Below are positions 57,401-64,000 of a stretch of 64,000 nt of DNA, piece by piece. The stretch is taken from NCBI GenBank assembly GCA_030429345.1, contig JAUIFJ010000021.1, forward strand, positions 21,616 through 85,615, read 5' to 3'. The position numbers and the translations under genes were made by a program. This DNA is from a bacterium. Lineage in GTDB: Bacteria; CAIWAD01. The notes under the pieces are model-generated. The model was not told the origin of the DNA. It worked only from the letters and a program-made list of their open reading frames with translations, and did not search any database. Every line of letters starts with the position of its first letter. Position 1 is the stretch's first letter.

Positions 57401-58154
57401 GGTCAACCAGAACCACGGCCTGGAAATCGTCAGCGCGAACGACATCGAAGTCAGCATCGCCACAGACGACGTGGCAGGCCTGGGCGGCAGTTTCCCGCAG
57501 CCGCCCGACGCGGCCGACTACACCCTGCCCGTGGAGCTCAGCCTCTTCAGCGCGGAAGCAGACTACGGCGTCAACAAGCTGGATTGGCGCACGGACAGCG
57601 AAGAGAACAATGTGGGCTTCCGTCTCTGGCGCGCCCCGGTGGAAAGCGAGGGCGTGACCCCGCCGCCTTCGCGCTTCGTCGCCCTGGCGGACTACAACAG
57701 CGAAAGGGGCCTGTTGGGTCGTGACACCTTCAACGGCACGACGGAGTACGCCTTCCAGGACCGTTCCATCGAGCCTGGCGCGGACTACTGCTACAAGCTG
57801 GAAAGCATCGACAGCGACGGCAGCAGCAATTTCTATGAGCTGGTGGCCTTCGTCAGCAGCCTGGAGCAGCCGACCCATTTCGAACTGGGCGGCAATTACC
57901 CCAATCCCTTCAATCCGGACACGCGCTTCGACATCCTGCTGCCCGAAGACAGCCGGGTATCGCTGAAGATCTACAACATCCAGGGGCAGCTGGTCCGCAC
58001 GCTGAGCAGCGGCGAAACCCTTCCCTGGGGCCGTCACACGGTGCGCTGGGACAGCCGCAACGATCACGGCCTCTCCGTCGCCAGCGGCATGTACATCTAC
58101 GAGATGAAGGCCGGCACCTACGAACACAGCCGCAAGATGCTGCTGCTGAAGTAG
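54441..58154 (+). CDS. Large secreted Ig-like-domain protein with NPFN sorting tail
   Basis: 1237 residues from the ATG at 54441, which has GGAGGGG just upstream and opens a signal peptide (MKRLTSTILGLFVLLAAITL...VEA). The interior has several beta-rich modules. Near 440-520 and 700-760 are invasin-like repeats (AASQLLVL...NSFNVTFYITDSEGYVV, and VFALDNG...NTITVLDQWGNTVTDF). From about 1035 (PVELSLFSAEADYGVNKLDWRTDSE) it has the pattern often found before sorting tails, and it ends with YPNPFNPDTRF...SRKMLLLK. It is probably an outer-surface protein of unknown binding role, transcribed alone and followed by a terminator. Confidence 0.83.
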   Translation: MKRLTSTILGLFVLLAAITLQPVRVEATTYTIDSLYVYGSGGRTDQSIDVSETITVVCRISAGAWNTSTPLNSFYIVPNTQNPPTVGGVQAGQATEYGNGDIDDISFTDSNQKFSFTIDAPVWNAGENSFTIFMDGRASGFGNTISTAETMVAAGGATTLLNTNPGSGIGFGYGLPIVDTTEPAFVLAGTYAVDLDTLRVQFDEVVSEVGGDCGLNFELTGDGIGGTIVGDDMINETGFVWKIHLASSLPSRDWQGTVTYDRDNSANQVEDASGNEVADGETVDPTTEQIPPAAPTMTSPLITTDLSGATVDWTGTADNGTTDSSLDYVQLQGSNDDASYVAVGTQDSNTIDTDYSGSYTIGTEYAYYRLLAVDGSGASTPGASVGSFQAAQRLVFSGDTTEPVNTDEDQITVSVNDAYGNTENVTATIGLARTSGNGDLTFRETQGGSSIGTNNAILNLTASSSTTFYYESDATGAHSMRATTAGLVADTLDVTIVAGAASQLLVLLPGESFVDGTGITGTADPQTAGNSFNVTFYITDSEGYVVDTEDSPRDLDFSSTASAGPLGDNPTINGLNSGSWNNVSISFSDGVSAAVPVVFYNDSETPTLEASDNSGSPTLSAVASNAVTVDFDSADHLVFALDNGSQESNTDWTGTNTITVLDQWGNTVTDFDASSTNITLTATPSAGVTIEVGERGDAVLDQAGDFSSGVADLTSIGVSLTGAANTYTIDGTSALAENVANTTDTIAITVNAPTVSNPIPPRLTHIDAQPGNAGVFLLADIDENGETLYIVWGFDDDSTTAAYSTAHRDSAAVISGTGTVDKYISSTTLDDGAAYDYMLFWISGSDSEGNPVDGTPIYSDPVVLLVNPTLIVEGIDVGGSMLPNTSNNLMTRINLTAEQVGATIRMTDLQLSQTSTSNATTSHISGFSLWLDDGNGTWNGSGTETLIDTDSGTINPSFTDLTVDVTNTGGASSTVLWVTVDLSANASVNQNHGLEIVSANDIEVSIATDDVAGLGGSFPQPPDAADYTLPVELSLFSAEADYGVNKLDWRTDSEENNVGFRLWRAPVESEGVTPPPSRFVALADYNSERGLLGRDTFNGTTEYAFQDRSIEPGADYCYKLESIDSDGSSNFYELVAFVSSLEQPTHFELGGNYPNPFNPDTRFDILLPEDSRVSLKIYNIQGQLVRTLSSGETLPWGRHTVRWDSRNDHGLSVASGMYIYEMKAGTYEHSRKMLLLK

Positions 58155-58176
58155 CCTCCAAATCACAGGTCACACA

Positions 58177-58206
58177 AAGCCCCGGTCGCAAGGCCGGGGC
58201 TTTTTT
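58177..58206 (+). terminator. Rho-independent terminator
   Basis: AAGCCCCGG pairs with CCGGGGCTT around a short loop, followed by TTTTTT. It starts 23 bases after the stop codon of the large secreted protein. Confidence 0.88.
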
Positions 58207-58207
58207 G

Positions 58208-58330
58208 TTCTCACGCAGAGACGCGGAGGCGCGGAAAGCGGGTGATGTGAAGGGCGAAAGGTGTTTGTCCAGTGGGGCGCGTCTGGCCCAAGACACCTCT
58301 GCTCCGTGCCTCCGCGTCCCTGCGCGAGAA
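58208..58330. repeat. Inverted repeat of a 28-base GC-rich unit
   Basis: TTCTCACGCAGAGACGCGGA and eight further bases at 58208-58235 are repeated in inverted orientation at 58303-58330, matching at 25 of 28 positions. The 67 bases between show no open frame of note. This TTCTCxCGCAGxGACGCGGAG motif resembles a dispersed intergenic repeat seen in many environmental genomes. Confidence 0.6.
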
Positions 58331-58355
58331 CTCCCGTATCACAGCGCGGGAACGT

Positions 58356-59630
58356 CTAGGCCACCGGAATCTCTCCAGCCTTCTCCAGGCCCTGCTTGAA
58401 GAGGATCGGGCCGAGCAGCTGGTTGACCAGTACCGCGGCAATGATCATGTCCTGCACCTGGTCTCCGCCCTGTGGCACATTGTCGGCAATGATCGCGGCA
58501 AAGCCCAGGCTGACTCCGGCCTGTCCCAGAAAGCCCTTCCAGCCCTGCCTGCGAATGCTGGGCTCCGCCCGGCAGAGGCGGCTGGCGGTCCAGTTGCTGG
58601 CCCATTTTCCGCTCATGCGCACGGCCACGAAGAACAGGGCCAGCGGCCAGAGCCGAGCGAGTACGGCGGGATCCAGGGAAGCGCCGGTGATCCCGAAAAA
58701 GACCAGGTAGATCGGCAAGCTGATTTTCTCGAGAGCGCCGATGAAGGGCTGTCCCTTGTCCGAGAAATTGGCGATCACGAAACCCGCGCCGACGGCCACC
58801 AGCAGGCTCTCCAGGTGCAGGTCGTGCGACAGGCGGACCATCAGCAGGCAGAAGCCCAGCAGCACCAGGTGCAGGTGGGCCTGGCGACGCTTCATCCACA
58901 GGATCAGCGCCAAGCCGCAGGCCGCCCCGACAGAGATGCTGGCCAGCATCAGCAGGACTTCTTGCAGCAGGTGGCTTTCGCCGCCGGCATGGAAGAGCGG
59001 CAGGGTCAGTTGGCGAGTCAGGGTGAAGGCCAGGATCACCACCACGTCCATCACGATCGTGACACCAAGGGAATAGTCGCGCATCGGCCCCTTGGCGCCG
59101 GTCTCGACGATCACGGCCACGCTGGTCGCCGGCGACTTGGCCACGCTGACCATCGCCACCAGCGCGATGAGGGCCGCGCTGCTCAACGGGCTGAGCCCCT
59201 GCAGGAAGGGAATGTGGTCGCGCACGAGCCAAAAGGCCGTGAACATGAGCAGTCCGCCCAGCAGCACCTGGAAAACCGCGCTGCTGGCGATCAGCCAGAG
59301 CTGCTTGCGGATCGACTCCAGGCGCAGTTCCCCGCCCGCCTCGAGGGCGATCAGGAAGAGCGCGCTGCGATCGAAGAGCTTCAGCTGCTCCACCACCTGC
59401 TGGTCCAGCAGTCCGAGAAGGGCCGGCCCGCAGAGCAGTCCCGCGAGCAGGTAGCCCGTGATCGCCGGCATGCGCATGCGCAGCGTCCATTCGCCGAAGA
59501 CATAGCCCGCCAGGATCAGGAAGCCGAAGGCCATGGCCGAGTGATGCCCCGCGTCCGCCGCGCCCTGCAGCCCCAGGCTGCCCAGGCCCTTCATCAGGCC
59601 CAGAAGGGCGATGAGCATCAGAAGGCGCAT
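58356..59630 (-). CDS. Cation:proton antiporter (CPA2/Kef-type), copy 1
   Basis: 424 residues with about 12 membrane segments in the CPA2 fold. Recognisable parts are ITGYLLAGLLCGPALLG near 57-73, LFLIALEAGGEL, the VSVAKSPATSVAVIVE stretch after the core helices, and the QAGVSLGFAAIIADNV segment. The usual ND or DD ion pair is not obvious, so the transported ion is uncertain. It is about 60 % identical by eye to the next gene and has homologous flanks, so the two are a tandem duplication. Confidence 0.83.
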   Translation of the reverse strand: MRLLMLIALLGLMKGLGSLGLQGAADAGHHSAMAFGFLILAGYVFGEWTLRMRMPAITGYLLAGLLCGPALLGLLDQQVVEQLKLFDRSALFLIALEAGGELRLESIRKQLWLIASSAVFQVLLGGLLMFTAFWLVRDHIPFLQGLSPLSSAALIALVAMVSVAKSPATSVAVIVETGAKGPMRDYSLGVTIVMDVVVILAFTLTRQLTLPLFHAGGESHLLQEVLLMLASISVGAACGLALILWMKRRQAHLHLVLLGFCLLMVRLSHDLHLESLLVAVGAGFVIANFSDKGQPFIGALEKISLPIYLVFFGITGASLDPAVLARLWPLALFFVAVRMSGKWASNWTASRLCRAEPSIRRQGWKGFLGQAGVSLGFAAIIADNVPQGGDQVQDMIIAAVLVNQLLGPILFKQGLEKAGEIPVA

Positions 59631-59816
59631 GCGCGCCTCTCAAAGATGAAGTACGAAGGGTGAAGGTTGAAGTGGAGGGTGCTGGTAGAGCGTGACTGGG
59701 TCAGAGAACACCGGTTCCTTGTATCACCCGTCGAACTGCTCTTTAATCGGAGCAAAACCAAAACCCTTCCCTTACTCCCGAGTCTCACCTCAACCTTCAA
59801 CCTTCAACCTTCATAC
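59631..59816. repeat. Spacer with heptamer repeats, copy 1
   Basis: The start (GAAGTACGAAGGGTGAAGG at 59648) and the end (three units of TTCAACC around 59790-59812) are inverted versions of a seven-base repeat and can fold into a long stem. The same plan with changed sequence occurs at 61095-61294. Confidence 0.65.
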
Positions 59817-61094
59817 TTATTCCTTCCCGATCTCCCCCGCCTTCTCCAGGCCCTTCTTGAAGAGCACCGGTCCCACCAGCTGGTTGACGAGCACGGCGGC
59901 GATGATCATTTCCTTGACCATGCCGCCCTGCAGGGGGACTACTTCGGCAATGATCGCCGCGAAGCCCAGGCTGACTCCGGCCTGTCCCAGAAAGCCCTTC
60001 CAACCATGTGTCACGACCGCCTTCGGCGCCCGCAGGAGCGTCGTCGCGGTGCGGTTGCTCAGCCACTTGGCGAACATGCGGACAACCACGTAGAACAGGG
60101 CCAGCAGCCAGAGCTTCTTCAGGGCCTCGATGTCCAGTCCCGCTCCGGTAATGCCGAAGAAGACGAGGAAGATCGGCAGGCTGACGGCCTCCAGAGAATG
60201 CAGCAGCTTCTCGCCCTTGTCCGAGAAATTGCAGATCACAAAACCGGCTCCCACCGCTACCAGCAGACTTTCCAGGTGGAAGTCCGCGCAGAGGCGCACC
60301 ATGAGCAGACAGTAGGCCAGGAGCACCAGCGGCAGATGCTCCCTGCGATGACGCATCCACAGGATCAGCAGTCCGCCGCTGCCCGCTCCGACGGCGATAC
60401 TGGTAATCATCAGCACGATTTCGTGCAGCAGATGGGACTCGACATCGCCGGCGCCCAGGACGGGCAGGCTGATCTGGCGCAACAGGGTGAAGGCCAGGAT
60501 GATCAGCACATCCATCAGGATCGTGACTCCCAGCACATAGTCCCTCATGGGTCCCTTCGCGCCCGTTTCGACGATGACGGCGACTGTTTCGGCCGGGGAC
60601 TTGGCCACGCTGATCATCGCCACCAGGGCCAGCAGGGCAACCGTCGCGCCACCGCCGAGCCCTTCGAGAAAGGGCACATAAGGGCGCACCAGCCAGAATG
60701 CGCTGAAGGCCACGGCCCAGCCCAGGGTCAACTGGAAGAACGAACTGGTGACGATCAGTTTCCACTGCTGTTTCAGGCTGTCCACGCGCAGTTCGGCGCC
60801 GGCCCCGAAGGCGATCAGGAAGAGCGCGGTGCGGTCGAAGATCTTCAGATGACTCACGACCTCGGCGTCCAGCATGCCCAGGACGCCCGGACCGCAGAAG
60901 ACCCCGGCCAGCAGATAGCCCGTGATACGCGGCAAGGTCAGGTGCCGCGCCCAGTCCGCGAAGACCGTGCCGGCGAGGATCATGAAGCCGAAGGCCATCG
61001 CCGCGTGATGCCCCGTGTCCTCGGTCGACTCCAGCCCCAGGTCCCCCAGGAGTTTCATCAGGGCCAGCAGGGCAATGAGCATCATGAGGCGCAT
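59817..61094 (-). CDS. Cation:proton antiporter (CPA2/Kef-type), copy 2
   Basis: 425 residues, paralogue of the gene at 58356, with the same segments: ITGYLLAGVFCGPGVLG, LFLIAFGAGAEL, ISVAKSPAETVAVIVETGAKGPM and QAGVSLGFAAIIAEVV. The stop codon lies at the edge of the heptamer-rich spacer. It is likely a membrane exchanger of K+ or Na+ for protons; no TrkA-N domain is attached. The three antiporter genes run in the same direction. Confidence 0.83.
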   Translation of the reverse strand: MRLMMLIALLALMKLLGDLGLESTEDTGHHAAMAFGFMILAGTVFADWARHLTLPRITGYLLAGVFCGPGVLGMLDAEVVSHLKIFDRTALFLIAFGAGAELRVDSLKQQWKLIVTSSFFQLTLGWAVAFSAFWLVRPYVPFLEGLGGGATVALLALVAMISVAKSPAETVAVIVETGAKGPMRDYVLGVTILMDVLIILAFTLLRQISLPVLGAGDVESHLLHEIVLMITSIAVGAGSGGLLILWMRHRREHLPLVLLAYCLLMVRLCADFHLESLLVAVGAGFVICNFSDKGEKLLHSLEAVSLPIFLVFFGITGAGLDIEALKKLWLLALFYVVVRMFAKWLSNRTATTLLRAPKAVVTHGWKGFLGQAGVSLGFAAIIAEVVPLQGGMVKEMIIAAVLVNQLVGPVLFKKGLEKAGEIGKE

Positions 61095-61294
61095 GCGCGC
61101 CTCGCAAGGATGACGTACGAAGGTTGAAGGTTGAAGTGGGGGGGGCCGGCAGAGCGCCGCCTGGTCAGTGAAAACGGACCTCCGTCATCGCCTGCAAGAA
61201 TCCTCTTCAACATGGCCAAATCCTGAACCCTTTCTCCATTCGCGAGTCTCACTTCATCCTTCATCCTTCATCCTTCATCCTTCATCCTTCATCC
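61095..61294. repeat. Spacer with heptamer repeats, copy 2
   Basis: Six tandem CTTCATC units at 61252-61293 are followed by CTTCTTC. The far end (61110 onward) has GAAGGTTGAAGGTTGAAG, the inverted form of a related heptamer. The array includes the stop codon of the third antiporter gene. It is a short tandem repeat of the kind that varies in copy number. Confidence 0.75.
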
Positions 61295-62475
61295 TTCTTC
61301 CCATCTCCCCGTGATCCAAACCCCGCCAGCAGGGCGAAGAGCAGGACCGCCGGTACGGCCACCGCGGGAATCAGTTCCCGCCCCGCCGTGTGCTGCTGCC
61401 ATTGGCTGATGGCGATCGCCAGGGCCACGCCGCCCTGGGGCAGCAGAGTCAGCAGGGGCACGCCCTGCCCGGCGCCTTTCTTTCCGGATGCGGCAGGCCA
61501 GAGCCGATTGTCGGCCTGGCGGGCAAGGCCGATGGCGAGCGTACGCAGCACGACGAAGGCCGCCAGGGCCGGCAGCAGGCCGGGCCCCGGTTCCCAGACC
61601 AGGCCGGCGACGACGATCAGGGTCAGGAAGAGCGGTCGCTCGTAGACGACGAGGAAGTGATACAGGCGATTGCCGTGCCGCGCCTGGTTGACCAGCCAGG
61701 CACCGACGAGCAGGTTGAGGAAGAGCGGCGGCACCTGGGTCACGGCGGCCACTCCGCCGCAGAAGACCATCATGCCGATGAGCAGCAGGGCCAGCCTGCG
61801 GTTGGCCGCGCCGTGAGACATGAAAAAGTGGAACAGGAATGCCAGCACCGCGGCCAGGCCGATGCTGAAGAGCACGCGCAAGGGCGCGGCGGGCAGCCAG
61901 CCGGCCAGGTCGGGCTGCGGGAAGAAGATCACGACGACCAGGCCATTGAAGAGCACCGCATAGAGGCAGCTGAGGTTGGCATAGAGCAGCATGCGCCTTC
62001 CGGCCGCCTCGCGGGCCATGTCTTTCCCTTCGATCAGCAGGACGAAGGTGGGCGAACTGGCTCCGGCGATCAGGGATAGAATCAGCGAAGCCCCCAGGGC
62101 GTCCGCCGGGGCGATCTTGAGAAACAACGGGAAGAGGCCGGCAAAGGCGAGACCGGAGACAACCAGGAAGTGCAGCAGGCTGCCGGTCACTTCGCGGGGG
62201 GTGATCTGTTTCAGGTCGGCGATCTTCAACTGCAGCCCCAGCAGCAGGCCGACCCAGCCGATGGCCAGGTTGAAGAGCGGGTCCAGGTCGCTGAGGGCCT
62301 CGAAGCCGATCAGTCCGGTCACCTGCGGACCGCCGGCCCAGCCCAGCAGCAGATAGCCCAGTCCGCCGGCCACCGCCGGGCGCAAGGGCTTGGGCAGGCG
62401 CATGTGCCGGGCCGTGTGGGTCTGCGCCAGCAGCACAACAAGGGCCAGGATGAGAATCACGTATACCGAGTGCAA
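61282..62475 (-). CDS. Cation:proton antiporter-like membrane protein, divergent third copy
   Basis: 397 residues, with about 12 membrane segments but clearly more diverged than the other two (MHSVYVILILALVVLLAQ start, the GGPQVTGLIGFEALSDLDPLFNLAIGWVGLLLGLQL region, LLPQGGVALAIAISQWQQHT near the end). The pattern of a conserved Gly/Leu core and the GASSPTF loop fits the CPA superfamily. The last codons, KKDEG and the stop, lie in the CTTCATC array, so a change in repeat number could alter the C-terminus. It is upstream of copy 2 in transcription order. Confidence 0.75.
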   Translation of the reverse strand: MHSVYVILILALVVLLAQTHTARHMRLPKPLRPAVAGGLGYLLLGWAGGPQVTGLIGFEALSDLDPLFNLAIGWVGLLLGLQLKIADLKQITPREVTGSLLHFLVVSGLAFAGLFPLFLKIAPADALGASLILSLIAGASSPTFVLLIEGKDMAREAAGRRMLLYANLSCLYAVLFNGLVVVIFFPQPDLAGWLPAAPLRVLFSIGLAAVLAFLFHFFMSHGAANRRLALLLIGMMVFCGGVAAVTQVPPLFLNLLVGAWLVNQARHGNRLYHFLVVYERPLFLTLIVVAGLVWEPGPGLLPALAAFVVLRTLAIGLARQADNRLWPAASGKKGAGQGVPLLTLLPQGGVALAIAISQWQQHTAGRELIPAVAVPAVLLFALLAGFGSRGDGKKDEG

Positions 62476-62664
62476 GGGGACTCCGCGAGGACATGGAAGC
62501 GAATCCCCCGAAAGATAAGGATCCCCATTCCCCGACGCGTGGATAAGTGCGGAGGAAAACGGAAGATGCGGAGTCGAATGCCCCGCAAAAGCGGGAGCGA
62601 AATCCGAAGAGGCCGTTGCAAGTATCGCAGACCATCCCTAGATTGGTGGTCTTGTTCGAGACAG

Positions 62665-62738
<74 letters not shown>

Positions 62739-62749
62739 CTAGTAAATAC

Positions 62750-62784
62750 AAGGGCTTAGAAGAGATTCTAGGCCCTTTCTTTTT
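62750..62784 (+). terminator. Terminator after tRNA-Arg
   Basis: AAGGGC-t-TAGAA pairs with TTCTA-g-GCCCTT around a four-base loop and is followed by TCTTTTT. It lies 11 bases after the tRNA. Confidence 0.8.
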
Positions 62785-62885
62785 GCCCCATCTAACACCT
62801 GTCTAACAGGGTGGCCAACTGCCAAATCTGGAGTCGCCTCCGCTCCAGGAACGACGCCGCCTTTGTCACTCATTTCAATGGTTGG

Positions 62886-64000
62886 CTACCGGTCCCGGGA
62901 TCGTGCCGGCAACTGAGAAGGTGGATCGGTCATCAGCTCCCTGGTGTACCGGGTCTTGGGCCGGCCTTCCGGATCATAGCCCACGGTGGTCGAGCCGCCG
63001 AAATCGAAGGCCACCAGGCGGTGCGCGAACTGGTAGTTGGCGTAGCGGTCCTCGGTGGTCAGGATGTGCTCCACGGCCGCGCCGTTGGACCCGCCATCGA
63101 TGCCCAGGCCGGCGAAGGCGAAGTGGTCGTCGAGGATCGCGATCAGCGCCGCCTGGTACGTGTAGGGCAGGCGTTCGTTGTGCACGCGCAGGACAGGAAT
63201 CAGCCGCCCCTTTTCGTCCTCCTCCCAGACCGTCAGCTCCGAGGGGTCGTTGGTGTAGCCCAGGTCCCCGCCCAGCCAGAAGGTGCCGCCGGGACGCTCC
63301 TGCAGGTCCAGCCGGTAGGCCAACCGGTCCCACGCTTCGTCCACGCTCTGGATGGCCACGAACTCCTCGCCCTCGATGCGCACGCAGCGGTACCGGCCCT
63401 CGAGCTTGCGCTCGCAGCCCTGGTACTGCTTGTGGTTGAAGGCCGCGTAACTGGGTGCCCCGTGCTCCCCTGCCACCTCGTGCTGGTAACGCGGTCTGCC
63501 TTCCCCGCCGTAGCGCCGAATCGCCATCTCCCGGTCTGCCTTCGTCCAGGTGGGGACGATCCAGCTGGGCCACTTGTAGACCTTGGATCCCGAGCCGTCC
63601 TGGGTTAGCCGGTAGTACTGGGTGTTCCTGAGGCCGTTGGGGTTCGTATACACCCGGAGCTGGGCGCCCGGATTCAGCACCCGGAACACCGCCTTCCACG
63701 CCGCCTCCGGGTACATCGCGGCTTCGTCGACGATGACCCGCGCGCAGTGCAGGGATCGAACGGCCGCCCCCGCGGACACAGCGGGCCTGAAATACTGGAT
63801 CACCCCCGACTTCCACTTGATCTGGTAGTAGGGCTTGCGCGTAATGAGCTGCCGGCCCGACCGGGGATCTACGGCCACCTGGGCGTTCAGGAAGTCGGAG
63901 CCAAAGATCTGGTCCTCCACTTCCTCGATGATCTTGTTCAGATGCCCTTCGTTGGGTGTGGTGATCAGCGTCTTGCTATTCCGGCCTGTCACACCTTCGT
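62886..64000 (-). CDS. Phage terminase large subunit, cut by the right window edge
   Basis: At least 371 residues are visible, and the frame stays open to the edge. The Walker B motif is in ARVIVDEAAMYPEAAWK, and the nuclease (RNase H-like) start is in FWLGGDLGYTNDPSELTVW with the first metal-binding Asp; LGIDGGSNGAAVEHIL is the second nuclease block. The Walker A loop must lie beyond the edge. The protein would package phage DNA into capsids. Its 3' end lies 148 bases from the tRNA-Arg, so it may belong to a prophage or gene-transfer element integrated there. The very short tail (QLPARSRDR) may indicate truncation. Confidence 0.85.
   Translation of the reverse strand, partial: EGVTGRNSKTLITTPNEGHLNKIIEEVEDQIFGSDFLNAQVAVDPRSGRQLITRKPYYQIKWKSGVIQYFRPAVSAGAAVRSLHCARVIVDEAAMYPEAAWKAVFRVLNPGAQLRVYTNPNGLRNTQYYRLTQDGSGSKVYKWPSWIVPTWTKADREMAIRRYGGEGRPRYQHEVAGEHGAPSYAAFNHKQYQGCERKLEGRYRCVRIEGEEFVAIQSVDEAWDRLAYRLDLQERPGGTFWLGGDLGYTNDPSELTVWEEDEKGRLIPVLRVHNERLPYTYQAALIAILDDHFAFAGLGIDGGSNGAAVEHILTTEDRYANYQFAHRLVAFDFGGSTTVGYDPEGRPKTRYTRELMTDPPSQLPARSRDR

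Noticed and set aside
61252-61293. CRISPR array
   Set aside because: Six tandem seven-base units have no spacers and are far too short for CRISPR repeats.

Overview
The window is about 64 kb of GC-rich (roughly 65 %) chromosome. I infer a Gram-negative bacterium of the FCB group or a related candidate phylum. The evidence is a full F-type ATPase operon in bacterial order, a classical yceD-rpmF-plsX-fabHDG-acpP fatty-acid block, TonB/ExbBD-type motor genes, a porin, and several exported proteins with an NPFN-containing C-terminal domain ending in Leu-Lys or Ile-Lys (FlgD-like/type IX-like sorting tails). The exact lineage cannot be fixed from this sequence.

Layout: (1) 84-4249, a frameshifted autotransporter-like GGAI/FxxN repeat protein with a sorting tail, behind a good promoter. 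(2) 4817-15547, one eight-gene minus-strand unit encoding two very large TPR proteins, two small unknown proteins, an ExbB, two ExbD and a TonB-like AgmX/PglI protein, apparently a proton-powered envelope machine. (3) 16162-23528, plus strand: a phosphate-selective-type porin, three lamin-tail-domain surface proteins and an SdiA-regulated-type lipoprotein. (4) 23639-24564, a DUF985 cupin and a VOC-family protein.

(5) 24821-30307 is the most interesting locus, with four tightly packed genes: an MBOAT acyltransferase fused to an SGNH-like domain, a carrier protein, a stand-alone amino-acid adenylating enzyme and an acyl-CoA-dehydrogenase-like flavoprotein. The layout is that of a Dlt (D-alanylation) pathway. 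However, the adenylation specificity residues read by eye (D-L-L-Y-N-A-L-V-C) look like the proline ligases of pyrrole natural products, and the extra dehydrogenase matches the prolyl-carrier oxidase step. I propose a pathway that makes pyrrole-2-carboxyl-carrier protein and passes it through a membrane acyltransferase to an unknown surface or exported acceptor.

(6) 30737-34702: a Tat-exported flavodoxin-like protein divergent from a TetR regulator with two matching operators, a deaminase, an FG-GAP/VCBS surface protein and an orphan BrnA-like antitoxin. (7) 34963-43439, minus strand: M23 peptidase, bactofilin, then atpZ, atpI and atpB-E-F-H-A-G-D-C. (8) 43714-44907, an orphan regulator with a Fis-type HTH. 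(9) 44999-54026, minus strand: yceD, rpmF, plsX, fabH, fabD, fabG, acpP, an internal terminator, fabF, rnc, yigZ and a CNNM/CorC-type protein. (10) 54441-58154, a 1237-residue secreted Ig-like protein. (11) 58356-62475, three consecutive cation:proton antiporters separated by related spacers with heptamer repeats. (12) tRNA-Arg(ACG), followed by a phage terminase large subunit gene running off the right edge, which probably marks an integrated element.

All identifications come from reading the sequence and from family knowledge. No database search was run.
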